Of a DNA stretch of 64,000 bases, positions 8,711 through 17,308 are shown one piece after another (within the stretch, counting starts at the first letter, position 1; every line of letters begins with the position of its first letter). The notes beneath the pieces were generated by a model, which saw nothing but the letters and a program-made list of their open reading frames with translations, did not search any database and was not told where the DNA came from. Location: NCBI GenBank assembly GCA_017555585.1, contig JAFZGA010000011.1, forward strand, positions 45,735 through 109,734, in the 5' to 3' direction. Made by a program: the position numbers and the translations under genes. Source of the DNA: Bacteroidaceae bacterium. Its GTDB lineage: Bacteria > Bacteroidota > Bacteroidia > Bacteroidales > Bacteroidaceae.

Positions 8711-8874
8711 GTGGCGGAATTTGTAATCTCTTTGTATTATGTGAGTCTTGTCTTAAAAGGAGACGGCATTCGAGTCCATACCGAGATGCCTCGTCACAGC
8801 GTTCTACCGGCTTGACAAGGCAGATAATATATTCGCTACGACGGCAATAAATCTCCTGATATGGTGCCTGTGAC

Positions 8875-9981
8875 TTAGGCTCTTGAATTCCAGAAAGCTA
8901 TATGCTGTTCTGCGACTTTGCGTGGGGAGTGGTGCTTCTCTACGAATTCAATACTATCATGCTGTAACCCGGCAATCAGTTTCTTGTTCTCGACAAGCCA
9001 CTTCAACTTGTTGTATACGTCTTCTTCGTCTGGTACTACATTTATCATTGGACGCAGTGTCTCTTCGCCCAGTATCTTATAGCACTCTTCTTCGGCTCCA
9101 CCGACAACAATCTTGCCTTTTGACATCGCAAGAAGAGCATTCATGCCTGGTGAGTAGCCGTATAGCTGGTCGAGCAGTATGTCGCATGAGTCGATCATTC
9201 TCGAATATTCGGCAAACGGTACATTCTCGGCTCTGAGTATCTCGCAATCGTCAGGAAAATCTTTCTCTATCCTTTCCAATGCACGGAGCATGATGTCTGT
9301 GCCTTTGTATACGCTGCGTGATTTCTGTACTCCAATGAAAAATCTCAGTTTTCTGCCGGTCTGGTAGAATTCTAGACCTTCCTTGTTTATCTCTTCTGCC
9401 GGCAGTGGTATGTATGTGAGTTTGTCGGCATGTTCTCGGCTGTATGCAGTGTGGTATTCATACATGCCGGCAATGATGCCGTTGCAGTCGTTGGCTATGT
9501 ATCTGTTCAGTTTCTCTTTTGGGGTGCCTATCCAGTCTCTTGACTGTTCCAGGGTGTATTCGTTCTCTGTCGCTCTGTTGCCGACATTGAAGTCGGAATA
9601 TCGAAATGTGTATGGTTTGCGGGTGCAGGCCCTTACCCAATATGTATCCATGCCGTGTGCGCAAAGGAATACTTTTCTGTTGTGCTGCTTCAGGAAACGG
9701 TATATCGGCTCTATGCGCTCTGCTTTGAGCTCAAGGAACATGGGGTTGATGATCTGTACCACATCGTAATTACGTAGTTTGGGCAACAGGGCTATGGTCT
9801 TGAGCAGGTATGCGATGCCTTCAAGCTTGCTGTATGTGGTACGGGTGAGGGAAATGTCGCGCTTGTAGTTCTTCCAAAAGTCTCCGTTGCTTACAACGCA
9901 TACTTCGTGCCCGAGGGAACGCAGTCCTTCGGACAAGGTCCAATGTACGTTGCTGTATTCTCCGATAAGCAGTATTCTCAT
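8875..9981 (-). CDS. Glycosyltransferase family 4 protein
   Basis: 368 residues with a GT-B look. The N-terminus MRILLIGEYSNVHWTLSEGLRSLGHEV is the usual acceptor-domain start. The C-terminal half has KLRFFIGVQKSRSVYKGTDIMLRALE and the donor-site region GYSPGMNALLAMSKGKIVVGGAEEE. It probably acts in surface polysaccharide assembly. Its start overlaps the upstream GT2 stop by 4 bases (ATGA), so translation is likely coupled. It is last of a three-gene transferase operon. Donor and acceptor are unknown. Confidence 0.88.
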   Translation of the reverse strand: MRILLIGEYSNVHWTLSEGLRSLGHEVCVVSNGDFWKNYKRDISLTRTTYSKLEGIAYLLKTIALLPKLRNYDVVQIINPMFLELKAERIEPIYRFLKQHNRKVFLCAHGMDTYWVRACTRKPYTFRYSDFNVGNRATENEYTLEQSRDWIGTPKEKLNRYIANDCNGIIAGMYEYHTAYSREHADKLTYIPLPAEEINKEGLEFYQTGRKLRFFIGVQKSRSVYKGTDIMLRALERIEKDFPDDCEILRAENVPFAEYSRMIDSCDILLDQLYGYSPGMNALLAMSKGKIVVGGAEEECYKILGEETLRPMINVVPDEEDVYNKLKWLVENKKLIAGLQHDSIEFVEKHHSPRKVAEQHIAFWNSRA

Positions 9982-10973
9982 CTTTTTGCAGGTTTTTTGG
10001 CGGGTACTGCCATTCGCAGAAGTCTCATTCCTAAACGGCTGTTCGCCAAGCTGCGGAATATGCGGTATTTGAGCGAATATGAGGCTTTACGCAATGGGTA
10101 GAGCCCGATGGGAGATAGTATCTCGGTGCATTTTTTTCTTGTCTCTTTTGCGCTCATGCCAATGAACAGCATATTGAGTATGGCATCAACCGTGAGCATG
10201 TCGAGCTTATGGGTGATGGCTTTGGCCTGTATGGCATTGCTTGTGTTGCTGTTGGTTTTGGCGAAACGGTGTATTCTTTCGATGATATGCAACAGGTTTT
10301 CTATGCGCTGCTTCTCGAATGTTTCCGATTTGTTCGCTGTGGTGGAACCGCTGCGTGTACAGTAGCTGTACAATACGGCATCACTGTCAATGAGTGTCTG
10401 GGCGTGGTAGTGTATGATGGTATTGAACTCCTCGTCCTCGTGAAAGGTTCCGGTCGGGAATGTAATGCCTTTTTTTACTGCCAGCTCGCGTTGGAAAAAG
10501 AAGGTACATGAACTGCCCGAGAGGTTGTAGTCTTTCATATACGTAGCTCCGCTTATGGTGTTGCTGAACCTTGTATTCTTTTTCTTTGGGGTAGCAGGTG
10601 TACTGCTCTCTTTTACAACTTCGTAGCGGTAACGGAGAATCTGTGGTCTCTCGCTCTTGAGTTTCTCAATGCAGTTGAAGATCTCCTTGTTGCCGGTAAG
10701 GCAGTCGTCGGCATCCACGAATATTATGTATGTTCCCGTAGCATGCTCTATTCCTACGTTACGTGCATGTCCCGGTCCGCCATGCTGTGCAACTTTTAGC
10801 GTTATGTTGCTCTGTAGCGATGTGGCCCATGTCGGCGCATTGTCTGAACCGTCGTCCACGATGATTACCTCATACTCGTCGGCTGGTAAGCCTAATGAGA
10901 TTATGCTGTGCAGGCAACGTTCAAGCAGCTCGCGCGGCAAGTTGTAATGGGGTATGATGATGGATAGGAACAT
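9978..10973 (-). CDS. Glycosyltransferase family 2 protein
   Basis: 331 residues. The N-terminal GT-A fold has SIIIPHYNLP, the nucleotide-binding VIIVDDGSDN and the metal-binding FVDADD. The GT2 core ends near residue 200 and a basic helical tail follows (ends AVPAKKPAKR). It sits between a GT2 (7 bases upstream) and a GT4 (4-base overlap) in one operon, so a shared role in one glycan repeat unit is likely. Confidence 0.9.
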   Translation of the reverse strand: MFLSIIIPHYNLPRELLERCLHSIISLGLPADEYEVIIVDDGSDNAPTWATSLQSNITLKVAQHGGPGHARNVGIEHATGTYIIFVDADDCLTGNKEIFNCIEKLKSERPQILRYRYEVVKESSTPATPKKKNTRFSNTISGATYMKDYNLSGSSCTFFFQRELAVKKGITFPTGTFHEDEEFNTIIHYHAQTLIDSDAVLYSYCTRSGSTTANKSETFEKQRIENLLHIIERIHRFAKTNSNTSNAIQAKAITHKLDMLTVDAILNMLFIGMSAKETRKKCTEILSPIGLYPLRKASYSLKYRIFRSLANSRLGMRLLRMAVPAKKPAKR

Positions 10974-10980
10974 GGCTGTA

Positions 10981-11949
10981 TCAGCAAAGTTTCTTGTTTA
11001 ACGCGGCAAACAGGCAACAGTGTGCCTTGATGCCGAACAGTGAGAATATGATGAATTTTATCTTGCGTTTTGTAGGTATGTTCATGTTGAACAGTTCCTT
11101 TGGTGCTATTTTTCGGCCTTTGAGCATCTTGCGTGCCTTGAGGTATTCGCTCTTCTCGCCATCGCTACAACGGTGCAGGTCGGTAAGGCGGTCAAGGCTG
11201 TTCAGGAGAATCTCTTTTGCCTCGTCGTGCATCTTGTATGTGTCGTTGACTTTTTCGTACAACGATACGCTATTGCGGTAAAGGAAGAATTGTGATTTGA
11301 AGGAGTGGCTGCTTGTTATGCTTCCTTCGTTCTTGTAGTAATAGTAGAAACCGCAATCGGAGTAGTATACATTGTATGCACTCTCGTATAGCGTTGGTGT
11401 TATAAAGGTGTCTTCAAAGACTTCACCTTCGGGGAATCGCACGAAATTGAATAGCTCTGCACGGTATATCTTGTTCCAAGAGAAACTGTGCTCGTAGCCT
11501 TTGCGTTTTATCCAATCGGGGAATATGTCGTTGCCGCTGACCTTCTCGGGCTTGAACGACAGCACCTCGCTCTGTGGCGATTCATAATTCTTTGTCACGG
11601 GATACTCCAATATGTCAATGTCGGGGTTTGACATGAGTATGCGCATATTGTAATAATATGTTCCTGAAGCAATAGTGTCGTCGCCGTCGACAAATGTTAT
11701 GTATTCTCCTTTTGCTGCTGCAATTCCTGCGTTGCGTGCCGATGAGAGGCCACCGTTCTTCTTGTGTATCACTTTTACCTTATCGCATTCCAAGGCGAAA
11801 CGGTCACAGACCGATCCGCAACCGTCGGGCGATCCGTCGTCGACAAGAATAAGTTCGTAGTCGGTATAGGTCTGTTGCAGTATGCTTTCTATGCATCTCT
11901 GCAAGTAGCGTCTTATTTTATATACCGGAACTATGATACTTAATTTCAT
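10981..11949 (-). CDS. Glycosyltransferase family 2 protein
   Basis: 322 residues. Starts KLSIIVPVYKIRRYLQRCIESILQQTY, then LILVDDGSPDGCG and the metal-binding FVDGDD, all GT2 (GT-A fold) signatures. It is the first gene of the minus-strand glycosyltransferase operon and reads from a TATCTTTG box about 115 bases upstream. The sugar transferred cannot be told. Confidence 0.92.
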   Translation of the reverse strand: MKLSIIVPVYKIRRYLQRCIESILQQTYTDYELILVDDGSPDGCGSVCDRFALECDKVKVIHKKNGGLSSARNAGIAAAKGEYITFVDGDDTIASGTYYYNMRILMSNPDIDILEYPVTKNYESPQSEVLSFKPEKVSGNDIFPDWIKRKGYEHSFSWNKIYRAELFNFVRFPEGEVFEDTFITPTLYESAYNVYYSDCGFYYYYKNEGSITSSHSFKSQFFLYRNSVSLYEKVNDTYKMHDEAKEILLNSLDRLTDLHRCSDGEKSEYLKARKMLKGRKIAPKELFNMNIPTKRKIKFIIFSLFGIKAHCCLFAALNKKLC

Positions 11950-11962
11950 TTCTTTTGTGTGG

Positions 11963-12135
11963 TTTTCGAGCTTTAGCTCAATGATTGTTACAAACGAGCG
12001 AGAAATATGAAGCTTGTTTCAATATTTTTCACAGCGAGTGCAGGCTATTTTCGAGCTTTAGCTCAAAGATACAAATAAATGAGTGAAATAACATCAAGTT
12101 TGCTTGAATATTTCATGTCGGGAGTGGAAAAAACG
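11963..12135. repeat. Imperfect tandem duplication, ~85 bp, upstream of glycosyltransferase operon
   Basis: A 19-base block (TTTTCGAGCTTTAGCTCAA, 11963-11981) recurs exactly at 12048-12066. The following bases are also alike: GAGCGAGAAATATGAAGCTTG resembles GAGTGAAATAACATCAAGTTTG, and both units then carry CAATATTT or GAATATTT. The block is itself palindromic (GAGCTTTAGCTC). Only the second unit keeps an intact promoter box. Confidence 0.65.
12064..12071 (-). promoter_or_regulatory. -7 box of the glycosyltransferase operon
   Basis: TATCTTTG on the minus strand, inside the second unit of the tandem duplication, with a leader of about 110 bases to the first GT2 ATG. The corresponding place in the first unit is degraded. 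Confidence 0.55.
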
Positions 12136-12230
12136 AAAAACAGCACTCTTTGTATCGGTATTTTTATGTCAACACCCATGTTGTCATGGATTATATGGGT
12201 TTTGAAACAGTTTTTGAACATTTTTTTTGC

Positions 12231-12238
12231 TATCTTCG
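12231..12238 (+). promoter_or_regulatory. Possible -7 box of the flippase gene
   Basis: TATCTTCG, one mismatch from TAnnTTTG, about 75 bases before the flippase ATG. No well-spaced -33 box, so this is tentative. Confidence 0.4.
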
Positions 12239-12312
12239 CAAAAGTAAACGAGAAACGGGCTGTCTGTAAAAATGGAAAGGTGGTATGGCCTGCGGAATTC
12301 TCATTCTGACGA

Positions 12313-13824
12313 ATGGATAGGGATAAAGAAGTAAAAGATAATAAGGCAAGCGGTGAATACGGCCGTGTGGTAAAATTTCTTGCACTCTTGGGTGGAGCGC
12401 AAGGATTTTCTCTGCTTATAAATTTGTTGCGAAATAAGGTCGCTTCAAAACTGATGGGTACAGTGGGCATAGGTCTGATAGGGCTTTACAACCGAACTGT
12501 GCAGATGTTCTGCGATTGTACCAATCTAAGCCTTTCTTACAGCGCGGTTCGCAAACTGTCTGATGTCTATGAAAATTCTAATGCCGAAGAGGTTGCGCAC
12601 TATGTCAAGGTCACACGTAGTATTGCTCTTCTGACCGGTATCGCCGGAATGTTATTGTTTATGATATTCTCGCCTTTGGTGATGGAGTTTTTTGCAGATG
12701 GTGGTGATTATTCTTCGTGGTATTTCGTGTTGCTCTCTCCTGTCATACTCTTTATGGCAGTATCGGGTGGCGAGGTGGCAGTGATGCGTGGAGTGCGTAG
12801 GCTAAACTCGTTGGCTGTGTATACCTTATGGAATTCTCTGGCTGCTCTGATTGTAGCTCTTCCGTTCTATTTCTTTATGGGTGTCGACGGTATATTGCCT
12901 TCGATGCTGTTTGTGGCGTTCCTGCAAATGCTCGGTGCGTTGTTCCATACCACAAGGCTTTATTCATACAAGGCAGCTCCTTTCTCTATGCGTCTGTTGC
13001 GTGATGGAGTGGAGATGTTGAAACTCGGAGCAGGATATATATATACGACTATACTCGTGTCGTTCTCGATATGGTTAATATATAGCCGTATATATGCCCT
13101 TGGCGGAGAATCGGAACTAGGACTCTTTTCTGCCGGTTATCTGTTGATGTCAATGCTGCCGTCGGTGCTGTTTGCAGCTCTTGATTCGGAGTATTATCCG
13201 CGCCTTGCAGGTTCTTTCGGGAACAAGAAGGTGCGTAACGCAATGGTCAATGAACAGGTAGAGGTACATTTGCTTGTGCAGACTCCTGTTATCCTTGCTG
13301 TAATAGTGGTGTTGCCGTTGCTGTTTCCTCTTCTTTATTCAGGCAAGTTCATTCCTGCTGTGGAAATGACTCAGCTTGCGATGTTCGGTCTTCTGTTCCA
13401 TATATTGACATACCCGATATCTTTCATGCCTTTGTCAAAAGGTGATATCATTGTCTTTATGTCGCAGGAGACTGTGTACAATGTACTCAATGTTGTACTT
13501 GCTGTTACAGGATACCGTTATTGGGGGCTCGAAGGTGTTGGTGCGGGTTTGATGTTTGCAAGGCTTATGGATTTTGTCGTAGCCTTTTCGATTTCGTATT
13601 TTAGATATGGTTTCAGGCTGTCATTATGCTCATTGAGGTACGCTTTTGTGAATATGCTCATTGCCTTGACGGTATTCATTGCGGTGTTCTGTCTTGACGG
13701 AGTCATGTACTGGGTGTGTTCTTTGCCTATAGTTGCTGTCTCTGTGGCTTTTTCGCTGTATTATCTTGTGCGTCACGGAGATATATTCAACAAGTTGTTG
13801 AAACGTATGAAACTTAAAAGATGA
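12313..13824 (+). CDS. Wzx-type lipid-linked glycan flippase (O-antigen translocase)
   Basis: 503 residues with about 12-14 hydrophobic helices and short loops, typical of the MOP/Wzx flippases that move undecaprenyl-linked oligosaccharide across the inner membrane. The N-terminus has the usual KFLALLGGAQGFSLLINLLRNKVASKLMG and GLIGLYNRTVQMF. It is one base ahead of a LytM-type peptidase and divergent from three glycosyltransferases, which suits a surface glycan role. The exact glycan is unknown. Confidence 0.88.
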   Translation: MDRDKEVKDNKASGEYGRVVKFLALLGGAQGFSLLINLLRNKVASKLMGTVGIGLIGLYNRTVQMFCDCTNLSLSYSAVRKLSDVYENSNAEEVAHYVKVTRSIALLTGIAGMLLFMIFSPLVMEFFADGGDYSSWYFVLLSPVILFMAVSGGEVAVMRGVRRLNSLAVYTLWNSLAALIVALPFYFFMGVDGILPSMLFVAFLQMLGALFHTTRLYSYKAAPFSMRLLRDGVEMLKLGAGYIYTTILVSFSIWLIYSRIYALGGESELGLFSAGYLLMSMLPSVLFAALDSEYYPRLAGSFGNKKVRNAMVNEQVEVHLLVQTPVILAVIVVLPLLFPLLYSGKFIPAVEMTQLAMFGLLFHILTYPISFMPLSKGDIIVFMSQETVYNVLNVVLAVTGYRYWGLEGVGAGLMFARLMDFVVAFSISYFRYGFRLSLCSLRYAFVNMLIALTVFIAVFCLDGVMYWVCSLPIVAVSVAFSLYYLVRHGDIFNKLLKRMKLKR

Positions 13825-13825
13825 T

Positions 13826-15505
13826 ATGAACAGGGTGTACAGATATATTATATCGGTCATGTTTCTTTGCATGCAGGTGTTCGTGGGCTTTGCCCATGGC
13901 AATGACAGCCTGTTTGTCGCACCTTTTGATTTTCCGTTGTATCTGAGCGGAAATTTCGGTGAATTGCGCAGTAATCATTTCCATTCGGGTGTCGATTTCA
14001 AGACACAAGGTGTGGTGGGAAAGCCTATAAGGTGTGTTGCCGACGGTTATATATGCCGGGCATCAGTAACTCCCGGAGGGTATGGAAAGGCTCTGTATGT
14101 CATGCATGACAATGGTTATATGACTGTATATGCTCATCTTGACCGTTTCCCTGCCGAGATTGACAAGAGAGTACGTGAGTATCAGTACAAGTACGAGACT
14201 TTCAGGACAAATCTGTGGTTTGCTCCCGATGAGTACCGTCTGCATCAGGGCGATTTTCTTGCCTATGCAGGGAATAGCGGATACTCTTTCGGTCCACACC
14301 TGCATTTTGAAATACGCGACTCTAAGGGTAATGAACTGTATGATCCGATGGTATTTTATAAGGATAAACTGGTTGATACACGTCCACCACGCATACATGC
14401 AATCTCGGTATATCCAAAGCGTGGAGAGGGACTACTTTGTGGCGGTACGGCATCACGTGTATACGATGTGGTTTCCGATTCGCTGTGTGGCAGTATTGAT
14501 GCGTGGGGAACTGTAGGTTTTGGTGTCAGGGCATTGGATTATATGAATGACACCAACAACAAGTACGGTATTCGCAGGATAGAGCTTCTTGTCGACGGGG
14601 AACTCTATTTTTACTCGGAAATGGACAACTTCTCCTTTGACGAGGACCTGCTGATAAACGCATGGTTGGATTATGGACGTTTGTATAACAACGGCGAGTG
14701 GTTCCAGAAGATGTTCGTAACGGAAAACAACTCTTTGAGGCTGTTGAAGGCAAATGCCGATAATGGCTGGCTGACAATAGACGAGGAGAGGGATTATAAT
14801 GTGGAGTGCCGTTTGAGTGATTATCATGGGAATACGACATGTTGCACATTTACAGTCCATGGTAAAAGGGATACAATACCTTTGCCACCACCACATACAC
14901 ATATACTTTACTGCAATGCCGACAATAGGGTGGAGCATGTGGGGCTTAGACTTGATGTTCCGCGCGGTGTGCTTTTCGAGAACGCATTCCTGAATATACG
15001 TATGCACGAAGGCGATGGTATGACATGGCGATACAGCCTCTCCGATACTGTATATCCAATGCTTAAAGGTTCTAGAATATCATTTTGGGTTGGTGAAACG
15101 GATATCGACAAGTCGAAATTGTATATAAGACACATTGAGCCGAAAGATACCTCTTCGGTAGGTGGTGTGTATGCGTGCGGACGTATCGAGGCCAATATCA
15201 CCACTATCGGAAGCTACGAGGTTGCGGTAGATACCATACCGCCAGTATTGCTTCCGGTAAATGAGAATTTATGGATGAGCAAAGGTGTGTTGACGTTGTC
15301 GTTCAAGGAGAATGAAACCGCATTGAAGAGTTTCAAGGGAACATTGGACGGCGAGTTCATCCTGTTTGAATACAACAGCAAGAATTCGGAATTTACTCTT
15401 GATATAAAAAAGGAGAGGGTAAAAGCGGGAAAACACCGCTTGCGTTTTGTCGTAACTGACAGATGTGGCAATGAGGCGCTGTTTGAAAGGGATATTGAAT
15501 TTTAA
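13826..15505 (+). CDS. M23 (LytM-type) metallopeptidase, secreted
   Basis: 559 residues with a signal peptide (about 1-24, cleaved near FAHG). The LytM domain (about 35-175) keeps all metal ligands: His53 and Asp57 in HSGVDF, and His158/His160 in HLHFEIR. The remaining ~380 residues are beta-rich and of unknown role. Family members cut peptidoglycan peptide cross-links in the periplasm. The gene starts one base after the flippase stop, so it is probably translated from the same message. Confidence 0.9.
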   Translation: MNRVYRYIISVMFLCMQVFVGFAHGNDSLFVAPFDFPLYLSGNFGELRSNHFHSGVDFKTQGVVGKPIRCVADGYICRASVTPGGYGKALYVMHDNGYMTVYAHLDRFPAEIDKRVREYQYKYETFRTNLWFAPDEYRLHQGDFLAYAGNSGYSFGPHLHFEIRDSKGNELYDPMVFYKDKLVDTRPPRIHAISVYPKRGEGLLCGGTASRVYDVVSDSLCGSIDAWGTVGFGVRALDYMNDTNNKYGIRRIELLVDGELYFYSEMDNFSFDEDLLINAWLDYGRLYNNGEWFQKMFVTENNSLRLLKANADNGWLTIDEERDYNVECRLSDYHGNTTCCTFTVHGKRDTIPLPPPHTHILYCNADNRVEHVGLRLDVPRGVLFENAFLNIRMHEGDGMTWRYSLSDTVYPMLKGSRISFWVGETDIDKSKLYIRHIEPKDTSSVGGVYACGRIEANITTIGSYEVAVDTIPPVLLPVNENLWMSKGVLTLSFKENETALKSFKGTLDGEFILFEYNSKNSEFTLDIKKERVKAGKHRLRFVVTDRCGNEALFERDIEF

Positions 15506-15519
15506 AGATAAAATAAAAC

Positions 15520-17172
15520 ATGAAAAAGATTATTTTGACTTTGTCGGCAATATTGTTTGCCGTGGTGGCAGGTAATGCCTGTACAAATTTCCTGGTTGGA
15601 AAGAAAGCGTCGAAGGACGGTTCTGTTTTCATATCGTATAGCGCAGACAGCTATGGTATGAGTGGTTTTGTTGCACATTTCCCGGCTGCAACATATCCAG
15701 AAGGGACTATGAGGGATATTTATGATTGGGATAGCGGTGTGTTCTTGGGACAAATCCCCGAAGCACGTGTTACATATAACGTGTTGGGAAACATCAATGA
15801 ACATCAGGTTGCCATTGCTGAGACGACGTTCGGTGGCCGTCCTGAGCTTGTAGATACAACCGGTGTGATCGATTACGGCAGTCTTATATACATTGCCTTG
15901 CAGCGTTCAAAGACAGCACGTGAAGCTATTGATGTGATGACATCGCTTGTACAGGAGTATGGATACTACAGCAGTGGCGAGAGCTTCTCGATAGCTGACC
16001 CGAACGAGGTATGGGTACTTGAACTCATCGGTAAGGGTAATGTTGAAAAAGGTGCTGTTTGGGTAGCAGTGCGTATTCCTGATGACTGTATATCGGCCCA
16101 TGCCAATCAGGCAAGAATACGCAAGTTCGATATGAAGGACAAGGAGAATGTACGTTACTCGAAGGATGTGGTGAAATTTGCCCGCAAAATGGGATACTAT
16201 AGCGGTCCGGATGCCGATTTTGACTTTGCCGCGGCATATTGTCCTGCCGATTTTGGTGGCTTGCGCTATTGCGATGCCCGTGTATGGAGTTTCTTCAATA
16301 TGTTTGCCGATGCTGACATGAACAGGTATATCGCATGGGCTTCGGGTGATGCAACAGCCGAGCCGATGCCTCTCTATTTCAAACCTAAAGCGCAGCTGTC
16401 GTTGCAGGATGTACAGAACGGTATGAGAGACCATTACGAGGATACTCCTTTCGATATTACAAACGATTTGGGTGCAGGCCCTTACAAAATGCCGTATCGT
16501 ATGTCGCCTTTGAGCTGTGAGGTTGACGGCAAGGAGTACTTCAATGAGCGTCCTATATCAACATTCCAGACTGCATTCACATTTGTTGCCCAGTTACGTT
16601 CTTTTATGCCCGACGAGGTTGGTGGAGTGATGTGGTTCGGTACAGATGATGCCAATATGGTTGTATATACTCCTGTCTACTGTTGTGCTACAGTTGTTCC
16701 CGACTGTTATGCGAAATGTTATGCCGATCCTGTTGAGTTCTCGTGGAAATCATCGTTCTGGGTGTTCAACTGGGTGGCAAACATGATATATCCTAAATAT
16801 TCTATGGTCATAGATGATATGCGTGCGGTTCAGGGTGAGCTGGAGAAGCGTATCTATGAGCAGAGTTGCGAGATGGAGCGCAAGGCACTTGAAGCAGTGA
16901 AGGTCTCTCCAAAACATGCGGTAGAGATGTTGACCGACTTTACATGCAACAGTGCGGAGATGGCCCTGGCTGAATGGAAAAAGTTCGGTGAGAAGGTTAT
17001 TGTAAAGTATAACGATTTTGTCGTAAAGAAAGAGGAGAATGGTAAAGTAAAACGTTCAAGTACCGGTCTTGTTGACGGTATTGTACGTCCGGGATATTCA
17101 AAAGAGTTCTGGAAAAAGATTGCTGAGGATACAGGTGACAGATATTTGGTGCCTGAAGTGAATTCAAAGTAA
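15520..17172 (+). CDS. C69-family dipeptidase (Ntn hydrolase), secreted
   Basis: 550 residues. A signal peptide (1-20) is followed directly by Cys21-Thr22 (ACTNFLVGK), which places the N-terminal nucleophile of the C69 Ntn hydrolases at the mature end. Other family features include GDGSVFISYSADS-like KDGSVF, and EVWVLELIGKG. Members are dipeptidases or aminopeptidases; here it would work in the periplasm or outside. It follows the M23 peptidase by 14 bases, so the two may recycle wall or dietary peptides together. Confidence 0.92.
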   Translation: MKKIILTLSAILFAVVAGNACTNFLVGKKASKDGSVFISYSADSYGMSGFVAHFPAATYPEGTMRDIYDWDSGVFLGQIPEARVTYNVLGNINEHQVAIAETTFGGRPELVDTTGVIDYGSLIYIALQRSKTAREAIDVMTSLVQEYGYYSSGESFSIADPNEVWVLELIGKGNVEKGAVWVAVRIPDDCISAHANQARIRKFDMKDKENVRYSKDVVKFARKMGYYSGPDADFDFAAAYCPADFGGLRYCDARVWSFFNMFADADMNRYIAWASGDATAEPMPLYFKPKAQLSLQDVQNGMRDHYEDTPFDITNDLGAGPYKMPYRMSPLSCEVDGKEYFNERPISTFQTAFTFVAQLRSFMPDEVGGVMWFGTDDANMVVYTPVYCCATVVPDCYAKCYADPVEFSWKSSFWVFNWVANMIYPKYSMVIDDMRAVQGELEKRIYEQSCEMERKALEAVKVSPKHAVEMLTDFTCNSAEMALAEWKKFGEKVIVKYNDFVVKKEENGKVKRSSTGLVDGIVRPGYSKEFWKKIAEDTGDRYLVPEVNSK

Positions 17173-17308
17173 TCGAATATTTTGCAATATCCATTAATTT
17201 GTGTAAGTTTGTACATTCCGTTCCATCGGTTAACAATGAATTGATGATATTACGGTGGACGATATTGGGACTTTTTTGTTGTATATATATACTTAAATCT
17301 AACATATT

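Noticed and set aside
8711-8874. tRNA or riboswitch between rplI and the glycosyltransferase operon
   Set aside because: A GGCAT/ATGCC hairpin and TTCGAGTCC-like text are present, but no cloverleaf or known aptamer core forms.
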